64,000 bases of DNA. Origin: Rhynchopus euleeides. Taxonomy: Eukaryota > Euglenozoa > Diplonemea > Diplonemida > Diplonemidae. The notes under the pieces were generated by a model that worked only from the letters and a program-made list of their open reading frames with translations, was not told where the DNA came from and did not search any database. Shown here one piece after another: positions 49,801 to 59,100 of this stretch. Each line of letters starts with the position of its first letter. The stretch's first letter is position 1. The DNA is taken from NCBI GenBank assembly GCA_963210315.1, contig OY723275.1, forward strand, positions 1,612,001 to 1,676,000, given 5' to 3'. Position numbers and translations under genes: made by a program.

Positions 49801-50226
49801 GCTCGCAGCCTGGCACCTGGTTTCCCAAGTTGTGCGTTTTGCTTCGAGGACGGCGTTGGTGGCGTCGGTGGTCAGCTTGTCCAGTTTGTCGTAGTCGTCC
49901 TGGGACAGGTGTGTAGTCTGGGCGTGTCTGCGTGATTCTTCGTTCCGCGCCCGTACCGCGCGTTTCACCTTGCTCGTGAACCACCTCTTGCGGGGGCGTG
50001 AGCTACGCTTCGTCGGGATGTGCTTGGCTGCGACCGTTCGCACCAGTCCAAGCCACTTGTGGAAGGACTCCTTCGGGTCACACCACTTCGTCACTTTGCG
50101 TGATAGCCGTTCGAGCTCCTCGGTGAAGGCGGGCCAGTCCGCTGCTGCCCAGTTCCACAGTTGACGGGCCTTGGCTGCCGGGTGTGTCGCAGCTGCTGGC
50201 GTTCGTTCAAAAGGGATGGAGGGCAT
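46853..50226 (-). mobile_element. 5'-truncated non-LTR retrotransposon (RT plus RNase H)
   Basis: The minus-strand frame is followed by ~175 bp of untranslated sequence and a short A-run (plus T-run 46,853-46,859). The endonuclease expected upstream of the reverse transcriptase is absent, so the copy is either 5'-truncated or a derivative. It lies wholly inside the 6.9-kb CACGG element. Confidence 0.7.
47035..50226 (-). CDS. Non-LTR reverse transcriptase with RNase H domain
   Basis: The 1,063-residue frame is uninterrupted. Residues about 1-220 correspond to the linker after an absent endonuclease. The reverse transcriptase (about 225-560) has SPGPDDLNNELL, AVIVPILKPGK, SYRPIALTSTACKVLEKMV, AGFQRLRSTTDQL, LYFDLEKAFD, GVPQGTVLSPLLF and FADDIAVLV (catalytic Asp pair near 465). 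RNase H (about 765-900) keeps HVYTDGS, YQAELVAIRESL, ILTDSQSAL and GNELAD, so all four acidic residues are present. A C-terminal zinc cluster (CKPC...HLFFGC) closes the protein. This layout fits the I/Jockey/ingi group of non-LTR elements. The intact frame suggests a recent copy. Confidence 0.9.
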   Translation of the reverse strand: MPSIPFERTPAAATHPAAKARQLWNWAAADWPAFTEELERLSRKVTKWCDPKESFHKWLGLVRTVAAKHIPTKRSSRPRKRWFTSKVKRAVRARNEESRRHAQTTHLSQDDYDKLDKLTTDATNAVLEAKRTTWETRCQAASTSSDLGATFRLVRELDGRKLQQAAFPLVDGGVPVTDPKAKADLLCSHYAKISEGNDQQSQSVPTPQHANGQTPPELSAAEDDFSKEELSAALSELQERKSPGPDDLNNELLMHLGPQARQGLLHVLNLSWNSGILPDAWTRAVIVPILKPGKPATAASSYRPIALTSTACKVLEKMVKRRMEQLMLDDAYPQVEGHCPNQAGFQRLRSTTDQLAYITQTATDALSSGKAAVTLYFDLEKAFDKVSKLAVINSVRRKGFPPKFTRWLHNYLSNRRAAAQVHGVRSDYYDFNNGVPQGTVLSPLLFNCVMDDVSRAITASPDVHPAVFADDIAVLVVGDTYTDALSTAQGVISALAAEVPLHGLQLSPSKCCYTLMGTTPEALGEHKRMELPDGTPLQHDSTAKYLGVYIDACYTMSDHVDHVVTTCMRRLSILRMLAGTDWGSSGDTLRQAYLTYVYPILMYAASVYTPGLTARNLKRLQDVHRTAALIITGCMKNTSTAKLLWESHLRDLDLDFKVAVCTDHERFRRVPHSPGYRAQLNTGNTGGSWLHQARSLVKSSKVDGRTPLLAPLHAAHPIPPWEWNLVLPRVHILATLPGLTAPKAATPKDTLRDLAEQTIQALPTCAWHVYTDGSVSNSTSRQQQGGAGAAVYSMPEGRLKKKLAWPAGLRCISYQAELVAIRESLAHLCTVVTQGETVAILTDSQSALNALLSGPQRARGSTEWDIWQRLRKLAQTYDVTTHLRYIPSHVGVVGNELADKQAQIGAFKPQMEPISLASARVTLRRHIYSGTTLPRTESVYAYRSGIGETRLQRPDLRMEGLTRLGETTIRRLRADHHRLVYDHDVPGSAQPPCKPCLKLAPDSPPPGVSLKHLFFGCPATASARHHLTATNVHNLLLHNCKGALRYLAEAGVTEHSEKDYLIS

Positions 50227-50399
50227 ACCCGGGATTTTTGAGGCGAATTTTCACCAAGGCCGAACAGGCCAAATTCGCGGGCCGTTTTAATGCGTTTTAG
50301 GCCTCAAAACAGGCTCAAAAACCAAAAATTCCTTCGAAAATGGGCTCAAATGTGCAAAATGGACCCATCCGAAAAAAAAAATCGAAAAGGGTCCGCCTA

Positions 50400-50760
50400 T
50401 ACATGTCGACTATTATAGTGACTATTATAGTCGCAGGTCCACAAAAATAGTGACTATAATAGTGGCACGTCCACTATTATAGTCACTATAATAGTGGCAG
50501 GCCACTATTATAGTGACTATTATAGTGGACATGCGACTATAATAGTCGCACGTCCACTATAATAGTCACTATAATACTGACATGGCGACTATTATAGTCG
50601 CCGTGCCACTATTTGCCCAGTATGTGTCCAGTATAATTGAGAATGTGTCCAGTATGTGGCGAGTAAGTGTGCCAAATTCGCCAGTATACCGTTTCCATAT
50701 AGTACTATGTGTCCAGTATATAGTCACTATATAGTGGCAACTTATAGTGGACAATAGTAC
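50400..50760. repeat. Right subterminal array of ACTATTATAGT-type palindromic words
   Basis: This is the mirror counterpart of the left array, with the same 11-bp palindromes and CAGTATATAGTCACTATATAGTGG variants close to the terminus. Confidence 0.85.
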
Positions 50761-51011
50761 TACTTTTTTTTTGATCCCACCGTGCGGCCTCCTTGGGGGG
50801 GGGGGGGGGGGAGGTTGTGGCCGGAGTCAGGAGCCGGCCCTCCCAGGGATGATGACCTGCCCTTGCGGGCTTCATCTCCTCGTCTTCCCCTTCGCGCCCT
50901 TCCGCGCCCCGTCACACTCCCACATCTTCGTGACGGTGTCCCGAAGGCTTCGGGCCGCCGCCTTCGCCGTCGGCACGCTCCACGCGTTCTGCGTCCCACG
51001 CGCAGCGTGCC

Positions 51012-51345
51012 ACGATTTTTTTTCGTTTTTTCCGCCTGTGGGCGCTGGCTGCGACTTGGTCAAAATTCGACGAAAAAAATCCGGAAAAAAAACGGAAAAC
51101 GAAAAAACGGAAAATCCCAAAATCGACACCCTGATTTTCCGTTTTTTTCCGTTTTTTTCCCACCACCAGAAACAGGCAGGGTCGTCGTAAGACCGGCGTG
51201 CCAAGGGGGAGGTGCTCGCATTTTTTTTTGGGGGGGTACAGAATGGGTCGTTTTTGGACATTTGAGCCCACTGCGAGCAGTGGCGGGCCCCGGAAACACG
51301 GTTGACGACGCTCAAATAGGATGTCGGTGGGCACCAGAACTCGGT
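51012..51345. repeat. Dispersed repeat R1, uninterrupted copy
   Basis: It holds the CCGCCTGTGGGCGCTGGC core, the A-rich arm, then directly the GTCGTCGTAAGACCGGCG half and the end GTGGGCACCAGAACTC. It shows the empty site for the retroelement insertion at 982-2,704. Confidence 0.85.
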
Positions 51346-51346
51346 A

Positions 51347-52805
51347 CTTTCCGCACCTCTGCGAGGTTGCCCCAATACTTTCCGCACCTCTGCGAGGTTG
51401 CCCCGATATTTTCCGCATCTCTGCGAGGTTGCCCCAATACTTTCCGCACCTCTGCGAGGCTGCCCCGATATTTTCCGCACCTCTGCGAGGTTGCCCCAAT
51501 ACTTTCCGCATCTCTGCGAGGTTGCCCCGATACATTCCGCACCTCTGCGAGGTTGCCCCGATATTTTCCGCATCTCTGCGAGGTTGCCCCGATACTTTCC
51601 GCACCTCTGCGAGGTTGCCCCGATATTTTCCGCATCTCTGCGAGGTTGCCCCAATACTTTCCGCACCTCTGCGAGGTTGCCCCGATACTTTCCGCACCTC
51701 TGCGAGGTTGCCCCGATACTTTCCGCACCTCTACGAGGTTGCCCCGATATTTTCCGCACCTCTGCGAGGTTGCCCCGATACTTTCCGCACCTCTACGAGT
51801 TTGCCCCGATATTTTCCGCACCTCTGCGAGGTTGCCCCGATATTTTCCGCACCTCTGCGAGGTTGCCCCAATACTTTCCGCACCTCTGCGAGGTTGCCCC
51901 GATGTTTTCCGCATCTCTGCGAGGTTGCCCCGATACTTTCCGCATCTCTACGAGGTTGCCCCGATATTTCGCGCATCTCTGCGAGGTTGCCCCGATACTT
52001 TCCGCATCTCTGCGAGGTTGCCCCGATGTTTTCCGCATCTCTGCGAGGTTGCCCCGATACTTTCCGCATCTCTACGAGGTTGCCCCGATACTTTCCGCAT
52101 CTCTACGAGGTTGCCCCGATATTTCGCGCATCTCTGCGAGGTTGCCCCGATACTTTCCGCATCTCTACGAGGTTGCCCCGATATTTTCCGCATCTCTGCG
52201 AGGTTGCCCCGATACTTTCCGCACCTCTGCGAGGTTGCCCCGATATTTTCCGCACCTCTGCGAGGTTGCCCCGATACTTTCCGCATCTCTACGAGGTTGC
52301 CCCGATATTTTCCGCATCTCTGCGAGGTTGCCCCGATACTTTCCGCATCTCTCCGAGGTTGCCCCGACATTTTCCGCACCTTGACGAGGTTGCCCCAGCA
52401 TCTTCCGCACCTCGGCGAGGTTGCCCCAGCATCTTCCGCATCTTGGCGAGGTTGCCCCAGCCTATTCCGCATCTTGGCGAGGTTGCCCCAGCATCTTCCG
52501 CACCTCGGCGAGGTTGCCCCAGCCTGTTCCGCACCTCGGCGAGGTTGCCCCAGCATCTTCCGCATCTTGGCGAGGTTGCCCCAGCATTTTCCGCACCTTG
52601 ACGAGGTTGCCCCAGCATCTTCCGCGTCTTGGCGAGGTTGCCCCAGCATTTTCCGCACCTTGACGAGGTTGCCCCAGCATTTTCCGCATCTTGGCGAGGT
52701 TGCCCCAGCATTTTCCGCACCTTGACGAGGTTGCCCCAGTATCTTCCGCACCTCGGCGAGGTTGCCCCAGCATCTTCCGCACCTTGACGAGGTTCTCCCA
52801 GCCTG
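51347..52805. repeat. 31-bp minisatellite, about 47 units
   Basis: The unit is CTTTCCGCACCTCTGCGAGG plus TTGCCCCGATA, with a strict 31-bp period (starts 51,347 and 51,378). Units up to about 52,370 carry CTCTGCGAGG; the remainder carry CTCGGCGAGG or CTTGACGAGG with CCAGCATCTT. Because 31 is not a multiple of 3, a frame cycles through three peptide phrases every 93 bp. Long stop-free frames exist on both strands. I do not call it a gene. Confidence 0.9.
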
Positions 52806-55800
52806 TTCCGCATGGCTCGCCGTGTAGGCGACCTTGCCTTTTTTGCCGGCTTGCCGCGCTGTGCCCTGGAGCGCCGTGGTCTCCGACGTTCTTGAACCAA
52901 GTTTGAGGATTCTCTGGCAGAGGTTCACTATGTCCTTCACGTCTCAACGGGTTCTTCGGGTGTCCCATTCAAAAAAACACCCGAATAATATGACGACTTT
53001 GCTAAACTGGACCCAACTCCCCATACTCTTTTTTTTGCCATTTTTCAGCATTTTCCCCCAATTTTTCGGTTTTTTTTTGAATTTTTTTTTGTCCAAAATC
53101 GACACCCCCCTTACCTACTTAATGTCCACAAATGCCATTCCATGCTATGTGGCCTGTCGCAGCTGTTCGGTGTCTGCAGAGTCAGGGAGAAATCTCTCAG
53201 AGACTGATACTGCAGCCGAACGATAGGAGATGACATGTGTGTTGTGCGACACCACGAGGGAGAGGGGGTGGCACGTCCGCAGCTATAAATGAAGTTTTGG
53301 GTGCTCCCCTGGAACTGGGTGAATAGGGAGGTGGGAGGCAAGGCAGGGAGTCACCGTCTCCCCCTCCTCATGTCGTATAGAGCTCTGGTGTGTGCGTGCT
53401 ACGCTATTTTATTTCGGGTGGGGCTGGAAACCCGGTTATTATTTGCCCGAGCAGACTTGCTTTGTCACCAGCGAAAGAGCCGAGTGGGTGCGTCCGGCGC
53501 GCGCAGTGTGTTTTTTGTTTTGAGAGAGCAACGCGAAGCCGCCTATTCGCAGCAACGTGCTCACCCCCCACCACCCTTCACACCACACCACCACACACTG
53601 CCGCTCGTGCGCACCACAAACACACTCAAGACTCTTCTTTTCGCTGCCACCCGGCTCACGCATCGCCTGCCCCGCAATGGGTTCCCCTTGGAGAAAGCTG
53701 TGGCACACCTCCACACCAACAGCACACCCCCCGGGGTGCGTTTGGGGTGGAAGCGCCCAGCCTGTGGGTCCCAGGTGGTGTTGTGTGGTTGGGGGATGCA
53801 GTTGATTGGCTCTTGCGGGTAGCACTGCATACCGTGGCCTGTGTCACCGGACGGATGTGCACGCCGTGTGGGATTGAATTCCTCCGTGCATCGGAAGATT
53901 GCGGAACGAGCCGGAGGGGGGCGGGATCGGGGCGATTCGTATTTTTTTCCCCACCCAGGGGTTCTTCTGCGATCACTACAATCGGGAGGGAGGGGCGGGA
54001 AATGACTTCTTCCGATCGGGCCTAGCCCCTGTTTGCCACATCCGACCGCATCGTGGGAGACACGTATAGACCTGTGCTGGGCAGGGAGTGTGTGGCCTGT
54101 GGCGCGGAGTGGAGATCGCGCATCAAGAGCAATAAATAGGGGAGGGTCTCTGTGTGTCCCCCTCTCTGGATAGATACTGGATATCGCATCAGGAGCATCC
54201 TGCTCGGTGTGCCAATGCAGTGCTATGAAATGGGTTCCATGTGTGTTTGTGTTGTGTGCGCTCTTGATTCGATGCCTTCTCCACTACAGCACGGTCCACA
54301 GGTGTGTTGCCCTCAAGGATATCACACCACCTCTTTGCACAGCCAGCGGCTCCCTCAAGCGGGACGACATGCACAGGAGAACAGGCAGGTCGGTGAGATT
54401 AGTCACGTGTGTGTGTGTAGCGCAAAGCGCAGATTGTATCACGAGACATGTGTGCTCGATGTTTTCTGCACGACAGCCGCATGAGTGTGTGGGGTGTGGT
54501 CCGGTTTAGGATGTGTGCCTCCGCTGTCAAAGAAATGCGCCAAAATAAACGGTGCGGTTTCGACAACCTTTCTGTGTTGTGGGGATAGGGGGAGGAGGAG
54601 GCAGGGGGGTGTGTGTTGGTGGGGCGGACATGCCACTTGTCCAATGGAATATCCCGATAAACCCCCCACCCCCGCCAGCACCCCCCTTCCCCCCCCGCCC
54701 CTTCGCTCCCTCGCCTCGCCTACCTCTTGAGTGGGGCAGGCTGATCTGGCTTATCTTCCCCCCAGCCCCGCCACCTGGCCCCGGCCACACCTTCAGCTCC
54801 GGACGATTCTATATATTCTCCCAAAAGGCTTGCCAGGCAGAAATGCAGCGATAGGGGAAGTGCGATGTGCTTGCCGTCACACACAGTCTCATGCGCCTGC
54901 CAAAATCACAGTGCCACACTTTCAGGCAAAATGTTTCTGTGTGGTTCGTGCGATGAGCAATTCTCTTTCCGTAGTTCTCCACGAATGATCCTGCACGACT
55001 CCCGGCTGTGTTTCGGTTTTGACAGAAAAATCCCGACCTCAGGTTGGGGTTCATAGAACCCGGGATACCTCCTCGGGGGGGGGGGAAAGGCTGTTGTAGG
55101 TGTGTCTGTGTGGTGGCCCTTATGTAGCGCTTCACTCCTCCCCCCCCCCCCCCCCGCCCCTGTGTCAGAAACTGTATCGTCACGGATATTATTATTTCGG
55201 AAATTGAGAAACCCTGACCCGCCTCCAGCCCCAAGCTGCTATTTACAGTCATGCTTGCGTGCGAAGGGAGGGGTGGGACGGGAGAGGGGAGGGGAAGAGG
55301 TGATACGATAGACCCCCGGAACACCCCCCCGCAAGCAGAGTGGCGTCCCTCTGTTAGGACTATGATGGTCAGGCGGGGTTCCTGGCCTTTCCGTTCCCCC
55401 AACCAAGCGAGGGCCGACAAAAAAGAAGGGGATCCCCGCAAGTGTGTGTGCCAAGAGGTGTTTCCATTGGCGTTGTGCACCACGCATGGTTGTGCTCCCC
55501 CCCCCCCCCGCCCCCCTTATGCAAGATTCTCTTTATTTTGCCCCCCCCCCCCCTTGCCCCTGCCTGGGCAGGGCAAACCACCAGTTTTGGGGTGTAGAAC
55601 GAAACACAAAGAAACCACGCTGTGGAACGGTGGCTCAACCCCCCACCCCCACCCCCCCTCCAAAACTGCTTGGCGAGCACAGGGGGAACCACCCCACTTT
55701 CTCCCCCCTGCTCCCCTCAGAAGCAACCCCCCCCCCTCTTCTCTACCACCAAGCCACTGACAGACAACTGCTACACACCCTCCCATTGTGCATTGATCTG

Positions 55801-56131
55801 CCTTGTACAACATATCTGGTGTGGTGACTACAAAAAGGACTCACATTGCAAGGTGCTGGGAGATTTACTTTTCCATTCACTCTCGACGATCAAAAACCCC
55901 CCCCCCCCCTCTTCTCTACCTCACATCCACACACCCACCCACCCACCTGACAGAGGTGTCCACACCACCACCACCACCCCCTCCCCTCCCCTCCCCCCCT
56001 CCCTGTTTCGATAAGAAAGAGTGCTGGGGGAGAGGTCCCCCCTCTCCTGCCCCCCCCCTGCACCTGGCTGGGGGTAGACCCCTCAGTAGCAGACCCCGCC
56101 CCCAGCCCCAGCCCCCCAGGCTCCTCCCGTC
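52806..56131. other. Gene-poor region
   Basis: A T-rich/A-rich stretch at 53,028-53,110 ends AAAATCGACACCCCCC, the inverted tip of repeat R1. C-runs follow at about 55,140-55,156, 55,499-55,511 and 55,540-55,553. No frame with recognisable domains or GTATGY splice context was found. Confidence 0.4.
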
Positions 56132-59100
56132 ATGGCCCACGGGGTGGGCGTCGTTTGGGCGGCACTCCTGCTGTTCGCCTGCCTCCTTGCGCTGCTCCCT
56201 GCGGCAGAGGGTGGATTGAGTGGCGATGGGGGCAATGGCAGGTTTGCGCCTGACAGCGGGCTGCCTGATCCCGCGGACCCTGCGCAGGAAGGGGTGCCCG
56301 CCACGCCGTATCGCTGGGGGTATACGCAACGGCTTGGCACGCTCGATGTGATGTACCCCCGGCTGGCGGGTGCGGCACACCCTGCAGCCGCGGCAAGCTA
56401 TGCCGGTGCAGAGGCTGCCTGTGGTGCCTTCGGCAGGCGGCCCCTGTTCTTCCTTACGTCTGAGGAGCACGACGCCTTCCGATCCGCCGCCGAAGGCGGC
56501 GGCAGTGCGAGCAGTGCGCAGCAGATGGCCCTGCCCCTGCGGTGGCAGGGGCGGCGCACCGTCTCCCCGGCGCCGCGGGGCGTGCCGTGGCTGGGGCTGC
56601 CGGTGTGGACCAGCCTGGTGGTGCTCGGGGGGCCTGTGGGTCCAGTGTGGCAGGGTGTGTCCCAGGTGGCCTGGCGTCCGGCTGCCGAGTGCATCTCCGC
56701 TGGGGAGGATGTGGGGGCGGGGAGCAGCAGGGTGCAGTGGCGCCCCGGGGCTGGGTTTGAATATGCGGATAGTGCGGCGTTGGGGGTGATCGCGTGCCGT
56801 GCGGTGGGTGGTGGGGGTGTTCCTGCTGATGATGCCGTGCCTGCAGGAGGTCGGGATGCGTCGACTCTTGCGATTCTGGCCAGGTCGGACGATGCGTCTG
56901 CCGTTTCGGATCTCCGGTTTGAGCAGGTTCTGGAGCCGCAGTATCGGAAGGGCGACACTGTGGCGTTTCGGCTGCAGAGGTTCTACTCGGTGAGCGATGC
57001 GAGCCTGCATCCCCTGAACTACGGCCTGGAGGTGGAGCTGCTCGCAAAGACGTGGAAAAAGAATGCCAACGGCGGCTTCACGGTGAACAGCAACGGCAGG
57101 GTGAGGCAGGTCTCGTTTGTGGACAGGTGGGACCTGCCGGGCCTGCAGACGCATAACCACGATGGGGCGAGCAAACCGGAGAGTAACCGCTACAACATGG
57201 ACTGCTTCTGGATGTATGTGGTGCCGCCGCTGCGGGTGCCTAAGGGAGGCAGCTACTCTATCACCGTTGACCTCTGGCGTGACGTCGACGTCGATCCGAA
57301 ATGGAGGTGGGGTAAAAAGAGCAAAACCGATGAGGTCAGGGGTGTCCTGTCATTCCCTCCCTATTTCGAGCTGATCACCCTGCAGACGACCTATCAGTTC
57401 CACATCCCAGGCACCGATAATTACTGCCTCCTTGAAAAACTGAGCAAGCGGACTGTGATTGTGATCACCGTGGATGTCGACACGCTCCTCAAATCACGCA
57501 CCATTCGGATGTGGGGCACCGCCGGTGGTACCGTCGGTGTTACGTGCGGCCCCTTCAATCTTCAGAGCACGCCGCCCGCAATGGAGGTGGATTCCACGAG
57601 GATCGGCCAGGATATCGGAGGCAAGAAGAATTGGTTCTGGTTCCGCCGGTTCGCGCTGTGGTCCCGCCTGCTCTCCGCGAAGGAGGTGTACAGCCTGTTG
57701 GCAGACGATGCAACCAATCCCGACAACGTGGTGGCCTTTGCGAAGCCACACACACTCCCCGTGGACAAACCGACCCAGCTCCGCAACCTTCTGCGGTACG
57801 GCAGTGAGGGGGACGTGCTGCGCTACGGGAAAACCCTGGCAGGCTACCCGATACCTGCGACGGCAGCCAAGTGGGACCACACAGACGTGACAATTGTGTT
57901 CCCCTCCAAAACAGCCAGTACGTCATACGACCCTTCATCCTATTCGACCGTCTCCTATCAGGCGGAAGCCCTCAGAGATAATCGCCCATCCGATCCACAG
58001 TGCCCGAGCCGCACTTATCGATTCGGCACGTTGACGTGCACCTCTCCAAGTTACACCTGCTACAGCTCTTCCTACAAGTGGCTGAGCCGCACTCCACAGG
58101 TGCAGCTGGAGCTGGAGGAGATGGTCTTGCCCCTCCGCGTGCTGATCTGGTCCGCCTCCGACTGCAGCGGGACCTTCGAGCTGTTCACACGCAGCGGATA
58201 CTCATCCGTTGTGCAGGAAACCTTCTCTGCCCAGGCGGTGCCGGGCTGCGAGTCACCCTCTTCCGTTGTGCCTGTCCAATACACAGACGTCATCTCGTCA
58301 ATCCGCATCAGGGTGTCAGCAAAGTGCCAGGGTGTGTACGCTGTAGCTGTGGAGGGACGCCGCCTCGCTTCGGCAACACTCCCCGGCGAGATCGGGCAGC
58401 TGGGGTTGTGGAAGGACAACGACTACGCCTCGACAACACGGCCGACTTGGTTTTCATTCAACAGACTGAGTGACACGAGTGGCAAGTTTATGGAACCGGC
58501 TGCAAGCGGAGCGGGCTTCACGATATGCCTTCGTGCGGGTGTCTCTTCACTTTCCTCTGAAAGCGTGTCCATAACCTTCGAGTCTGGCGAGGTCATGACT
58601 CTCACACTCGGGGGGAGCAGCGCATCTTTCGTGTGGCGAGGGGTGTCTTGTCGCATCACAAGCAAATGCAGCAATATATGCGGCGTAATCGACGCCGATG
58701 CACACCTCATGGATCTGATCGGCGACGGCCTCAGGGCATGCAGGGAGGAGTCCAGCAACCTCCGCCTCCCCCCCGACACGGCCAGCCCTGGTGTTCGGAG
58801 ATCCTCCTCGCGCTGCACCGTCTCCATGTTCACCCGTGCCCTGTCGGAGGAGGAGGCACGCCGTCTTCAACTCGTGGTCGACACGAGGCGTATCGTGCAA
58901 GGCGGCTCCGTGTACTCCCCCCTGGAGGGGGGCAACCGTGTGATGTGGGAGTGGAGTGCTGTCGGGGGGCTGATCGAGAAGTATTGGTGCCGCAGCGAGG
59001 GGGGGTCCGCATATGTCGACTGCAACGCCTTCGGGTCGGGGGATGGCGTGTGGGCTGTGCCTGCGGTGAGCACGGCGTACTTCCATGTCGCGGTGAACAG

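Larger units (their letters stand above)
43864..50784. mobile_element. 6.9-kb composite element with CACGGTGGGATC termini (CACTA-like)
   Basis: The left end CACGGTGGGATCATGAAAAA and the right end (reverse complement CACGGTGGGATCAAAAAAAA) match over about 30 bp including a following TAGTAC. The terminus is the same as in the 691-bp palindrome at 35,947. Inside both ends lie arrays of short palindromic words (ACTATTATAGT, ACTATAATAGT) at about 44,265-45,000 and 50,400-50,760, resembling the subterminal transposase-binding repeats of CACTA elements. No CACTA transposase is visible; instead the interior holds a reverse transcriptase frame and a nested small TIR element. The flanks show no clear 3-bp duplication. 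Confidence 0.65.

Noticed and set aside
50782..52725. 647-codon plus-strand frame through the 31-bp array
   Set aside because: It is created by a stop-free tandem repeat that is also open in other frames and on the other strand, and its start lies in an unrelated dispersed repeat.
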